From Colwellia sp. (lineage in GTDB: Bacteria > Pseudomonadota > Gammaproteobacteria > Enterobacterales > Alteromonadaceae): a DNA stretch of 64,000 nucleotides. The DNA is taken from positions 1 to 64,000 of the forward strand of contig JABSOZ010000016.1 in assembly GCA_013215295.1 (NCBI GenBank), in the 5' to 3' direction. The first letter of the stretch is position 1; each line of letters begins with the position of its first letter. A model generated the notes under the pieces. It was not told the origin of the DNA and did no database searches. It was given only the letters and a program-made list of their open reading frames with translations. Both the position numbers and the translations under genes were made by a program. Below, in pieces: positions 32,811 through 40,237 of the stretch.

Positions 32811-33521
32811 ATGAGAGTCATATTCATAGTATTCATAGTATTTATTTCTGGTTGTAGTAGTCAAAATAACCAATCAGACAAAATATATTATGGGGCTACA
32901 CAATTGTCTGATGAAGAAATCTCTTTAAACTCAGGATATCAATTGCTAGCAAACGGAAATGCAGTTGATGCAATAAATAAACATTTTAAAAGCTTAACAG
33001 AACAGTGTGATGTGCAATACGAAAATTCAGAAAAGCAAGTTTATGCTGCGAGGAGTAAAGTCGAATCTTTATTTTATATGCTGAAAGCAATGTCAGAAGA
33101 AAAATATGCTATCGTAATTAGCTCTACTTGTGCTGAAAGTAATTATTATATGGGCTACGCCAGTCTTGATTTAGGGCGAATTAAAAAAGCAGAACAATAT
33201 ATAAAACGGGCTTTAGACTTCTCGCCTGTAAATTCTATGTATTTATCAGAACTAGCTCATATATATCAAATAAATAAAGACTGGGATCAAGCCTTATCTA
33301 CTTTTTATCAAGCAGAGGGGAATGCTTCCGTGTATTCTCCTGAACAGTTAAAACTACTTGAATTAACAAGAGCAAAACGAGGTATTGGCTTTGTTCTAAT
33401 AGAATTGGGGCAGTTACAGAAAGCTAAATTAAAATTTGAAGAATGTTTGGAACTAGATCCAAATGATAAAAATGCATTAAATGAAATAAATTATATTAAA
33501 GGGTTGATCGAAAACTCCTAA
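32811..33521 (+). CDS. TPR-repeat lipoprotein
   Basis: A 236-residue protein with lipoprotein signal MRVIFIVFIVFISGCSS. Two or three tetratricopeptide repeats are visible: YYMGYASLDLGRIKKAEQYI, YLSELAHIYQINKDWDQALS, and at the C-terminus GFVLIELGQLQKAKLKFEECLELDPND. TPR domains bind partner proteins, and this one should sit on a periplasmic membrane face. Partner unknown. Confidence 0.82.
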   Translation: MRVIFIVFIVFISGCSSQNNQSDKIYYGATQLSDEEISLNSGYQLLANGNAVDAINKHFKSLTEQCDVQYENSEKQVYAARSKVESLFYMLKAMSEEKYAIVISSTCAESNYYMGYASLDLGRIKKAEQYIKRALDFSPVNSMYLSELAHIYQINKDWDQALSTFYQAEGNASVYSPEQLKLLELTRAKRGIGFVLIELGQLQKAKLKFEECLELDPNDKNALNEINYIKGLIENS

Positions 33522-33586
33522 CAAGCCATTTAAGCAGGTCTTTTAACAGTTGGCTAGGTTCCGCTTCGCAACACATTTAGCCAACT
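33516..33586 (+). repeat. attC-30, left half
   Basis: TCCTAAC complements the cassette start GTTAGGA. The site runs AAGCCATTTAAGCAGGTC, CAGTTGGCTAGG, loop and TTTAGCCAACT, then is cut by the IS1111-type element. Joined to 34924-34953 it reads TTAGCCAACT-ATTACTTAGCCG, a normal attC interior. Confidence 0.9.
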
Positions 33587-33594
33587 TATGTGGA

Positions 33595-33805
33595 CTCCCT
33601 CTTGTCAACAACAAAAAAGTTGATACAAAGAAATTAATGCATACTTATGTACGAGCTCTACATTGAGAAGCTATCTCTGGCTCTTTGATATTTACGCGAA
33701 CCGATTGTCAAATCTATAAAGCGAGCGCTAAGCTCTTAGTTGGCTACTGACTAAACCGGCTGATTTTTATCTTCGTTACAGCATTTTTTGTTGTTTGTAC
33801 TCTTT
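33595..33805 (-). ncRNA. predicted seekRNA/bridge-RNA region of the IS
   Basis: About 210 non-coding bases lie downstream of the transposase gene, where IS1111 elements encode their target-specifying RNA. On the minus strand, TAGCCAACTA at 33746-33737 matches 10 bases of the reconstructed target TTAGCCAACT-ATTAC exactly across the insertion point. This fits a guide segment. RNA boundaries and folding are not determined here. Confidence 0.5.
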
Positions 33806-34843
33806 TTAGGCTGCGAGTAACTCAGCTTTGTACTCTGTTCCTTGTGTCAGCATGGCGAAAGCCGTTCTTACTGTTTTATTGGCCAATGCAACCGCTGCAC
33901 ACTTTTTACCTCGACGCTCGACTAAGCCCTGTATCCAAACATCCTTTTTAGTTATCGCTTTTCGTTTAACGGCATGTTGGACAGCTGCGGTTGCACCGCA
34001 TACTAATTGGCTCCTCAAACGGCTATTTTTACAGAGCTTTCCTATGGAGCCTAACTTTACCACTCCCCCTGATGAATGCTGGATAGGGGTTAAACCAATA
34101 CACGCTGAAGCATCTTTTCCTTTGTTAAACGTTCCTATTTCTGCACAACCAAGTGCAATGTAGAGGTTAATCGCATTCATAGGACCTACGCCTTCTAATT
34201 TCATGAGTTTTTTACATTCAGGGTGGGCGGCAACCGATTTATTTATACAATCATCATAGTGACGAGCCGATTCAAACAAGCCTCTTAAATGTTCTTTTGC
34301 TAGAAAAATAGCTCTTCTACATTCAGCTGATAAACCATTAGTAGCATCTTCTAAGACACCTTCTATAGCTGAAATGATACCGCCTTTACGGCTTGATATT
34401 TTAATGTTTAATTCAAACAGTAAAGCGATTAACTGTTTTTGAGAAGCGTCCTGCTGTTTAACGGCTAATTCTCTTAAACGTTTAATGGATTGTAATTGCT
34501 GCTGTTCAACGGTTTTTCCACCAATGAAAGTGACATCAGGCATGAACGTTGTTTGCACAATGGCCAGGGCATCGTTTTTATCGGTCTTTTGGTTTTGTCT
34601 AACAACAGAGACTAACTTGGCTGAAATTAAACGTGCATCATGACCCGCTTCAGTTGCTTTTTGTTTCCAGTAATTAGAAGAACTACAGGCTTCAAATATT
34701 ATCGTGACGGGTTTGTTGTTAATAAGCCAAGAGAGAAATGCTTCCGGTGTCATTTCAATGTTTGATTGCACCTTTTTGTTTTTATAAATACAAACTTGGA
34801 TAACTTTCTTTGCTAAATCAACGCCAACTCTAGTAGGATACAT
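33806..34843 (-). CDS. IS110/IS1111-family DEDD transposase
   Basis: A 345-residue transposase. The N-terminal RuvC-like DEDD domain shows YPTRVGVDLAKKVIQVCIYK (first Asp), TIIFEACSSSNYW (Glu) and QKTDKNDALAIVQ (last Asps). After a coiled-coil segment (about residues 125-150), the C-terminal Tnp20 domain has LEGVGPMNAINL, ACIGLTPIQHSSGG and KNSRLRSQLVCGA; the Ser in the HSSGG region is the expected catalytic serine. It is complete in length for the family and probably active. It is encoded opposite to the cassettes. Confidence 0.93.
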   Translation of the reverse strand: MYPTRVGVDLAKKVIQVCIYKNKKVQSNIEMTPEAFLSWLINNKPVTIIFEACSSSNYWKQKATEAGHDARLISAKLVSVVRQNQKTDKNDALAIVQTTFMPDVTFIGGKTVEQQQLQSIKRLRELAVKQQDASQKQLIALLFELNIKISSRKGGIISAIEGVLEDATNGLSAECRRAIFLAKEHLRGLFESARHYDDCINKSVAAHPECKKLMKLEGVGPMNAINLYIALGCAEIGTFNKGKDASACIGLTPIQHSSGGVVKLGSIGKLCKNSRLRSQLVCGATAAVQHAVKRKAITKKDVWIQGLVERRGKKCAAVALANKTVRTAFAMLTQGTEYKAELLAA

Positions 34844-34923
34844 ATTCAGGACTCTTTATAATATATTGGTGTGGTAACTTTTATATTACCTCACTCGTTA
34901 AGGGTGAGGGAGTCCAATTATCT

Positions 34924-34953
34924 ATTACTTAGCCGTTTATTGTGGCGTTAGGC
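34924..34953 (+). repeat. attC-30, right half
   Basis: ATTACTTAGCCG, then TTTATTGTGGCGTTAGGC: the L' and R' end of the attC split by the IS. Confidence 0.88.
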
Positions 34954-34981
34954 CTATCATTAATAATAGTGTGGTGTGTAA

Positions 34982-35350
34982 TTGAAAAATATAATCCCAG
35001 TAGATGTCACTAATGCCTTTTTTAACATTAGTGACACTCAGAAAGTTTCAGAGTGTTTATTCAGCGATGATACCCAAAAAGGCTTTTCAGGTCTTAACGT
35101 TGGGATCATATCAATGGAAACTGATCCACCTCATGGCGGAGAAGTTCACTTTGATGGCGACGAAATCATTCATGTTATCTCGGGTGTTCTCAAAGTTGTA
35201 AGCGATTCTAATCCCAATGAGAGCTTAAGATTAAGTGCTGGAGACAGTTGTATTATAAAAAAAGCAGAATGGCATAAAATTTATGTTATTGAAAAAGCAA
35301 AATTAATATATATTACTCCAGCAAAGAATAATGACCACCGAGCTAATTAA
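34982..35350 (+). CDS. cupin-domain protein
   Basis: A 122-residue single cupin barrel starting at TTG 34982. EVHFDGDEIIHVISGVLKVV (about residues 44-63) is cupin motif 1 in reduced form, and LSAGDSCIIKKAEWHKIYVI (about 79-98) is motif 2 with the conserved His. Cupins bind metals and act as isomerases, dioxygenases or sugar-binding proteins; the reaction is unknown. It lies immediately downstream of the IS insertion and may be affected in expression by it. Confidence 0.82.
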   Translation: MKNIIPVDVTNAFFNISDTQKVSECLFSDDTQKGFSGLNVGIISMETDPPHGGEVHFDGDEIIHVISGVLKVVSDSNPNESLRLSAGDSCIIKKAEWHKIYVIEKAKLIYITPAKNNDHRAN

Positions 35351-35353
35351 TTC

Positions 35354-35397
35354 GCCTTACAAGCCATTCAAGCAGGACTTTGAACAGGGCGTTAGCT
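35354..35397 (+). repeat. attC-31, mini-attC of 44 bp
   Basis: GCCTTACAAGCCATTCAAGC, AGGACTTTGAACA, GGGCGTTAGCT. It lacks the inner stem and L' arm, like attC-20. R'' pairs with the cassette start GTTAGGC apart from one base. Confidence 0.8.
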
Positions 35398-35445
35398 AGA
35401 CAGTTTATAATTTTGTGGCACTATGCCAAATTTCTAAAGGAAAAC

Positions 35446-35661
35446 ATGACAATGAAAACGAAAAATATGACTGATAAATTACCTTCAAAGATTCGACTTT
35501 TATTAGGTGTTTTTGCTATTCCTTCATTATTTTTAGCATATATGGTCGGTACAATGGTATTGAATGGGGATTACCAAGCAATTGATTACTTCGAATGGAT
35601 TTATTCATTGCTTGGCTTTTTTGCATTGTATATTGCAATATCCGGAAAACGTGTGTTTTAG
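35446..35661 (+). CDS. small two-helix membrane protein
   Basis: ATG 35446 after AAAGG gives 71 residues: MTMKTKNMTDKLPSKIRLLL, then hydrophobic helices at about 15-35 (LLLGVFAIPSLFLAYMVGTM) and 48-66 (WIYSLLGFFALYIAIS). The open frame from 35380 starts inside the mini-attC. Function unknown. Confidence 0.6.
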   Translation: MTMKTKNMTDKLPSKIRLLLGVFAIPSLFLAYMVGTMVLNGDYQAIDYFEWIYSLLGFFALYIAISGKRVF

Positions 35662-35693
35662 TTTTCTTAAATTAGAATGTGTAATTAGTGTAT

Positions 35694-35775
35694 TGCTAAC
35701 AAGCCACTCAAGCAGGACACATAACAGTTGGACATTATAACCAACAATTTAAAGCCTCTTAGCTTAGCGTTAGGT
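35694..35775 (+). repeat. attC-32, shortened loop
   Basis: R'' TGCTAAC, L'' AAGCCACTCAAGCAGGAC, stem CAGTTGG / CCAACAA with the loop reduced to ACATTATAA. R' GTTAGGT. At 82 bp it lacks about 18 bases of a normal loop. Confidence 0.88.
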
Positions 35776-35809
35776 AGACAGTGAACGATTATTCCGGAGT
35801 AGTATTAAA

Positions 35810-36238
35810 GTGCAAGCATTACCATCGAATTATCTTGTAGAAATAGCGCAACAGATTGCATTTGTAAGTGCATTTCTCGGTGGTTTTTCAGCAACATTTC
35901 TCGCAACACTCATTGTGTACAGTTCATCAAAAAAGAGCACAGATTGGTCAATTGGGTGCTCCGCATTTGCGGCAAGTTGCTTCATAGTCGCAGTTGTAGG
36001 CTCAGTAATGCTAACAATTGTTCTTCACCCTGAAGCCCCAAGTAATGTAAGTGCTGGGGCTTCAATCAATACAGCTCGTGTAGTCATATTTATAGGCTTT
36101 GCGCTTGGTTTGTATGCTTTATTGTGCAGTATAGGGATCAGTGGTTGGATTCGCTCACGTAGAACCGGGATAATGACTTCAACCTGTGCTGTATTGGGGG
36201 TGTATTTTGTTACTTGGGCAATATTAAGCTTTAGGTAA
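35810..36238 (+). CDS. four-helix membrane protein (intact copy)
   Basis: A 142-residue protein from GTG 35810, 9 bases after CGGAGTAG. Helices are at about residues 14-36, 47-71, 88-108 and 119-140. The sequence between helices 2 and 3 (HPEAPSNVSAGASINTARVV) and the basic loop IRSRRTG are the conserved-looking parts. A second, damaged copy of the whole cassette lies at 37899-38379. Function unknown. Confidence 0.7.
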   Translation: MQALPSNYLVEIAQQIAFVSAFLGGFSATFLATLIVYSSSKKSTDWSIGCSAFAASCFIVAVVGSVMLTIVLHPEAPSNVSAGASINTARVVIFIGFALGLYALLCSIGISGWIRSRRTGIMTSTCAVLGVYFVTWAILSFR

Positions 36239-36243
36239 AGTCT

Positions 36244-36344
36244 ACCTAATGAGGGTTTTCAAGTCTGACAAATTAGAGTTAGCTTTTTGTTCGTGCCTCA
36301 CTTATTTTAGCCAACTGCAATTGGTGCTTAAAACGGCGTTATAT
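36244..36344 (+). repeat. attC-33
   Basis: GTCTACCTAAT complements the cassette start GTTAGGTAGAC over 11 bases. The interior GAGTTAGCTTTTTG..TAGCCAACTGCAATTGGTGC is a distinct subtype shared with attC-35. R' GTTATAT. Confidence 0.9.
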
Positions 36345-36512
36345 ATCTTCAAACAGCAGTGCAGATGTTTAAAGTTTTTCTAATTATCTATAAAACATAG
36401 TGATATTCCCATGGGAATATTTAATTAATGAGAAAAATAGCCGCTAGCTTTTACCGTAAAAATACCTCCAATGCTTATATGTTGAAACACTTGGATATCA
36501 TAAGGTTCATAT

Positions 36513-37253
36513 ATGTACGACCCGATACGAGACGGAATAGCAAAAAATGTACTTTCAGTAAGTTACAAAGAAGAAAAGCCATCAAATATTTTTTCTAAGC
36601 TAGTGCATAGTTTTTGGGAACTCAAGACAGATATAAAATTACCTAATGATTTTTGTCTTCATGCTTTACCAGATGCCTGTGTAAATATTTTGTTTAACCA
36701 GAACGATACTAGAATAGCTGGAGTTACAGCACTTCGTACTACTTACGAAGTGCTTAATTTAGGCAAGGAGTTTCACTATGTGGGCATTCAGTTTTTTCCT
36801 GGAGTGTGGCAAGGAAAGCATAATGAGACTACCGATAGCTTTGTAGGCACACCATACCTTGGTGATTTACCGTTGATTGATACAAGTAATAAATTGACTC
36901 AATTAGACTTTTCCTCCAAACAGTCAGTTTTATCAGAGTTAGTTTCTCAACTAATTGAGCGCAAGCTAATAGCTGTTAACGTGGTAACAGATAAAATATT
37001 GTTAAATTTAGATGTAATTCATAATGTGGCCGATATGGCCGCTATTACACAAATTTCATCCCGCCAACTACAGCGAACACTCAAAATTTCGACAGGGTTT
37101 ACACCTCATGACTTTCTTAAAGTATTGCGATTGCAACAATCATTCAAACAGCACTATCTGGAGTATTACGCCGATCAATCACACTTTATTCATTCGTTTC
37201 GTAAGATCACCGGATATACACCCGCGGAATATTACCGTAAGTTTGATGTCTGA
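36513..37253 (+). CDS. AraC-family transcriptional regulator
   Basis: A 246-residue regulator. The N-terminal part (residues 20-150) is a DUF6597-type sensor domain (VHSFWELKTDIKLPND, VNILFN, YVGIQFFPGVW). The C-terminal AraC DNA-binding domain has two helix-turn-helices: VADMAAITQISSRQLQRTLK (about 172-191) and FIHSFRKITGYTPAEYYRKF (about 225-244). It shares a cassette with the VOC gene 70 bases downstream and may control it. 36345-36512 is its untranslated leader. Confidence 0.88.
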   Translation: MYDPIRDGIAKNVLSVSYKEEKPSNIFSKLVHSFWELKTDIKLPNDFCLHALPDACVNILFNQNDTRIAGVTALRTTYEVLNLGKEFHYVGIQFFPGVWQGKHNETTDSFVGTPYLGDLPLIDTSNKLTQLDFSSKQSVLSELVSQLIERKLIAVNVVTDKILLNLDVIHNVADMAAITQISSRQLQRTLKISTGFTPHDFLKVLRLQQSFKQHYLEYYADQSHFIHSFRKITGYTPAEYYRKFDV

Positions 37254-37323
37254 TTTATACAATACTTAGGGTATAGGGTTGCTTACTATGGTCAGGACTT
37301 AAACATAAAGAAGAAAAAAGTTC

Positions 37324-37704
37324 ATGAAGCAAAATGCAGTTGGATGGTTCGATATCTATGTAAACGATATGGACAGAGCAGTTACTTTTTACCAATCGGT
37401 TCTTAAACAAGAGCTAGAAGATATTGGTGACCCTACAGATAATAACGTTATAATGAAGAGTTTTTCCACCAATATGGCGACATATGGCGCTGGTGGCGCA
37501 CTGGTAAAAAGAGAAGGCTGTGCTCCTGTAACGGGTGGTACAATAGTTTACTTTGGCGTAGAGGATTGTTCAATAGAGGAATCTCGTGTGAATAAAGCGG
37601 GCGGCAAAGTGATCAATCCTAAAATGTCGATTGGAGAATTTGGTTGGGTCAGTTTATGTATGGATACGGAAGGAAATATGTTTGGCCTCAGCTCAATGAA
37701 GTAA
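37324..37704 (+). CDS. VOC-family (glyoxalase-like) protein
   Basis: A 126-residue VOC-domain protein. NAVGWFDIYVNDMDRAVTFY (residues 4-23) is the first beta-alpha unit, and FGWVSLCMDTEGNMFGLSS at the C-terminus has the family's D.(E/D)GN.FGL motif. It is most like the PhnB/Glo-EDI subgroup. It follows the AraC gene in the same cassette. Both genes together resemble AraC-glyoxalase pairs that respond to electrophiles, but the ligand is unknown. Confidence 0.85.
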   Translation: MKQNAVGWFDIYVNDMDRAVTFYQSVLKQELEDIGDPTDNNVIMKSFSTNMATYGAGGALVKREGCAPVTGGTIVYFGVEDCSIEESRVNKAGGKVINPKMSIGEFGWVSLCMDTEGNMFGLSSMK

Positions 37705-37725
37705 CCTAAAACTAATGAGTTAAAC

Positions 37726-37757
37726 GCCCATTATTCATCTTAAGATGAATTATGGGC
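37726..37757 (+). terminator. strong hairpin after the VOC gene
   Basis: GCCCATTATTCATCTT and AAGATGAATTATGGGC form a 16-bp stem with one mismatch and essentially no loop, 22 bases after the stop codon. A short T/A-rich stretch follows. It may terminate the AraC-VOC transcript before the attC. Confidence 0.55.
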
Positions 37758-37798
37758 TTAATTATATAAAATGTTTAGAAAAGTAAGTCGAAATCGAA

Positions 37799-37898
37799 AT
37801 ATAATAAGCACTTCAAATGGAACAAAAACAGTTGGTTAGGTTGCGCTTCGCTACACATTTTAACCAACCATTAAAAGCATCTTAGATTAGCGTTAGGT
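37799..37898 (+). repeat. attC-34
   Basis: ATATAAT pairs with the cassette start GTTATAT. L'' GCACTTCAAATGGAAC, stem CAGTTGGTTAGG / TTAACCAACCA, L' reads CTTAGATTAGC, R' GTTAGGT. Confidence 0.9.
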
Positions 37899-37933
37899 AG
37901 ACAGTGAACGACTAATTACGGAGTAGTATTAAA

Positions 37934-38274
37934 GTGCAAGCATTACCATCGAATTACCTTGTAGAAATAGCGCAACAGATTGGTCAATTGGGTGCTCCGC
38001 ATTTGCGGCAAGTTGCTTTATAGTCGGAGTTGTAGGCTCAGTCATGCTAACAATTATTCTTCACCCTGAAGCCCCAAGTAATGCAAGTGGTGGGGCTTCA
38101 ATCAATACAGCTCGTGTAGTCAGCTTTATAGGCTTTGGGCTTGGTTTGTATGCTTTATTGTGCAGTATAGGGATCAGTGGTTGGATTCGCTCACGTAGAA
38201 CCGGAATAATGACTTCAACCTGTGGTGTATTGGGGGTGTATTTTGTTACTTGGGCAATATTGAGCTTTAAGTAA
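37934..38274 (+). pseudogene. four-helix membrane protein (broken copy)
   Basis: A near-identical copy of the gene at 35810, from GTG 37934. An 88-base segment between two copies of ACAGATTG is missing. One ACAGATTG remains at 37975-37982. The loss shifts the frame: the protein diverges after EIAQQI and stops a few codons later. The C-terminal half from 38044 is still open and still nearly identical, so the damage is recent. Confidence 0.85.
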
Positions 38275-38279
38275 TGTTT

Positions 38280-38379
38280 ACCTAATAAGGGTTTCAAGTT
38301 GGACAAATTACAGTTGGCTTTTTGTTTGTGCCTTACTTATATTAGCCAACTGCAATTGGTGCTTAAAACGCCGTTATGT
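38280..38379 (+). repeat. attC-35
   Basis: ACCTAAT complements GTTAGGT. The interior (CAGTTGGCTTTTTG, TAGCCAACTGCAATTGGTGC) is nearly identical to attC-33, showing that the whole cassette was duplicated. R' GTTATGT. Confidence 0.9.
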
Positions 38380-38425
38380 ATTTAGGTTATCAATCAACTA
38401 TTGTAATTTAATATAAGGAAGTAAA

Positions 38426-38887
38426 ATGAGAACAATTGGGAATTTAATCTGGTTTATCTGCGGCGGAGTCTTTATGGGCTTAGCTTGGTTCTTTTTTGGG
38501 CTAATAGCCTTTCTTAGTATTGTAGGCATCCCGTGGGGACGATCTTGTTTTGTTATGGCTGGCTTTTCTTTTTTTCCTTTCGGTAAAGAAGCTATTGCTC
38601 GTGACGAATTAACACTATCCGAAGATGTTGGTACTGGTGGTTTGGACATGTTAGGTAATATAATTTGGTTTATTTTTGCTGGATTTTGGTTAGCTTTAGG
38701 CCATGTTTTTTCAGCGATAGCTTGTTTTATAACTATTATAGGCATTCCATTCGCTTTACAGCATTTAAAGCTTGCAGGTATTTCAATTTCACCTATTGGT
38801 AAAACTGTTGTAGCTAAAGAGGTTGCTGCCGCCGCTCGTAATGCCAATGCAGAAGTAGAAGTAGCAAATTTGAGATCAAACAAATAA
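38426..38887 (+). CDS. yccF: YccF-family inner-membrane protein
   Basis: A 153-residue protein with the duplicated YccF (DUF307) motif: GNLIWFICGGVFMGLAWFFF (residues 5-24), GIPWGRSCFVMAGFSFFPFG (34-53) and again GNIIWFIFAGFWLALGHVFS (about 77-96), GIPFALQHLKLAGISISPIG (about 105-124). The family's role is unknown. Length is slightly over E. coli YccF because of an alanine-rich C-terminal helix. It stands alone in its cassette after AAGGAAG. Confidence 0.9.
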   Translation: MRTIGNLIWFICGGVFMGLAWFFFGLIAFLSIVGIPWGRSCFVMAGFSFFPFGKEAIARDELTLSEDVGTGGLDMLGNIIWFIFAGFWLALGHVFSAIACFITIIGIPFALQHLKLAGISISPIGKTVVAKEVAAAARNANAEVEVANLRSNK

Positions 38888-38980
38888 CAAGCTATTCAAG
38901 CAGGACAAATAACAGTTGGCTAGCATTCGTTCCTCGTACATTTTAGCCAACGCTTTCTCACCGCTTAGCCGGTGTTATGT
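38882..38980 (+). repeat. attC-36
   Basis: R'' AAATAAC, L'' AAGCTATTCAAGCAGGAC, stem CAGTTGGCTAGC / TTTTAGCCAACG, L' CCGCTTAGCCGGT, R' GTTATGT. Confidence 0.9.
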
Positions 38981-39002
38981 GTTTCTCGATAATGGAGGTT
39001 GA

Positions 39003-39380
39003 ATGGAACAATTGCGTAAACTCGAAATTGAACTTCATCAGTTCGATATCCGATCCAACCATTCTCGGCTAAATCATCTAATTCATTCTTCTTTTTTTGA
39101 AATTGGCTATTCAGGAAATATTTATTCTAAAAAAGATATTATAGATTTTCTGTTAAACGAAGATGTACCAACTCACACTGTTTGGTCGCAAGATTATCAA
39201 TTCCTTGAGTTATCTAAAGATATCGTGCAAGTTATGTACAAGGAAGCTAGTTTAGATGCACAAGGCATATTAAGTCGTCATTCAATTCGTACTTCAATTT
39301 GGCAAAAAGAGCTAGGTAGGTGGCAGGTTAGGTTTCATCAAGCAACACCAGTTACAAGCTTTGTGCAAACAAACACATAA
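39003..39380 (+). CDS. DUF4440/NTF2-like protein
   Basis: A 125-residue cytoplasmic protein. LEIELHQFDIRSNHSRLNHLIHSSFFEIG (residues 7-35) is the helical start of DUF4440 proteins. SKKDIIDFLLNED, YQFLELSKDIVQVMYKEASL and RTSIWQKELGRWQVRFHQAT follow in the NTF2-fold order. Members are often of unknown function; some act in toxin or stress contexts. GTTATGT at the start complements its attC start ACATAAC. Confidence 0.8.
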   Translation: MEQLRKLEIELHQFDIRSNHSRLNHLIHSSFFEIGYSGNIYSKKDIIDFLLNEDVPTHTVWSQDYQFLELSKDIVQVMYKEASLDAQGILSRHSIRTSIWQKELGRWQVRFHQATPVTSFVQTNT

Positions 39381-39470
39381 CAAGCCATTCATGCAGGAAA
39401 TAACAGTTGGCTGTTTTCTTCCCACAACATTTTTGCCAACAACCTTTTGCCCATCATTAGGGCTTTACAT
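39375..39470 (+). repeat. attC-37, degenerate R'
   Basis: R'' ACATAAC, L'' AAGCCATTCATGCAGGA, stem CAGTTGGCTG / TTTGCCAACAA. The R' region reads GGGCTTTACAT. Confidence 0.85.
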
Positions 39471-39493
39471 TTACATCAATCTAGGAAAGTCTG

Positions 39494-40120
39494 ATGATTC
39501 CATTTGAAACACTAATACTTTTTCTTGCAACTACATTTGTGGTTGTACTTTCGCCTGGTCCTGCTGCAATTGCAGTTACCGCTGAATCTGCTTCCAATGG
39601 ATTTAAGAGATCTTTCCTCGTCATTTTGGGTATTGCGTTAGCAAACGTCGTATTTTTTGTTTTGTCTGCAACTGGGATCGCTGCGCTCTTAATTGCCTCG
39701 CATACTCTTTTCTCCATAATAAAATGGGTGGGTGTTGCATATCTTCTATATCTCGGTTTTAGTGCTATTTTTAGCCATGCGGGCCCTTTAAGTATTAATC
39801 CATCTAATAGTAAAAAAAGCAGTGGATATAAAGTGTTTTTAAAAGGTTTTATTTTAGAATTATCCAACCCTAAGGCTCTTTTGTATTTTTCGGCGTTACT
39901 ACCGCAGTTTATTGATATATCAAATCCAATTCTGCCTCAGTTAGCATTATTATGTTTAATAACGCTTATTTTAGATCTCTTTTGCTACTCTCTTTATGGG
40001 TATTTGGGGTTCAAATCAATCAGTGTTGGTATTAAACCTGCAATTATTAAATTTATTAATCGTTCTGCTGGCGTCATGCTAATCTTTGCTGGGATCAAAA
40101 TGGCATCTGTGGAAAAGTAA
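39494..40120 (+). CDS. LysE/RhtB-family amino-acid exporter
   Basis: A 208-residue protein with six hydrophobic segments. The N-terminal FVVVLSPGPAAIAVTAESAS (residues 16-35) has the family's P-G-P motif, and GFKRSFLVILGIALAN and LSNPKALLYFSALLPQFI are conserved LysE features. It should export amino acids or derivatives by proton antiport. A second LysE-type exporter is a cassette at 54851; the two are clearly diverged. Confidence 0.88.
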   Translation: MIPFETLILFLATTFVVVLSPGPAAIAVTAESASNGFKRSFLVILGIALANVVFFVLSATGIAALLIASHTLFSIIKWVGVAYLLYLGFSAIFSHAGPLSINPSNSKKSSGYKVFLKGFILELSNPKALLYFSALLPQFIDISNPILPQLALLCLITLILDLFCYSLYGYLGFKSISVGIKPAIIKFINRSAGVMLIFAGIKMASVEK

Positions 40121-40218
40121 CTATAACAAGGCTCTTAAACGGAATTCAAAGAGTTGGTTTTGTTCGTGCACCACAAATTATAACCAACTGTTTTAATCCG
40201 CTTAGTGCGGCGTTATAT
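40121..40218 (+). repeat. attC-38
   Basis: R'' CTATAAC, L'' AAGGCTCTTAAACGGAA, stem GAGTTGGTTTTG / TTATAACCAACTG, R' GTTATAT. Confidence 0.88.
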
Positions 40219-40237
40219 GCTCAAGGAGGTTTCAGCT

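Larger units (their letters stand above)
33587..34923 (-). mobile_element. IS110/IS1111-group insertion sequence inside an attC
   Basis: A 1.34-kb element splitting attC-30. Subterminal inverted repeats GGACTCCCTC (33592-33601) and GAGGGAGTCC (34905-34914) lie a few bases inside the ends. Such subterminal repeats are an IS1111-subgroup trait; classical IS110 elements lack them. The transposase gene (minus strand) is intact and the long non-coding part is on its 3' side, again as in IS1111. An IS1111 branch that specifically targets attC sites is known from other integrons. The exact ends are inferred by restoring the attC and could shift by a few bases. Confidence 0.88.
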
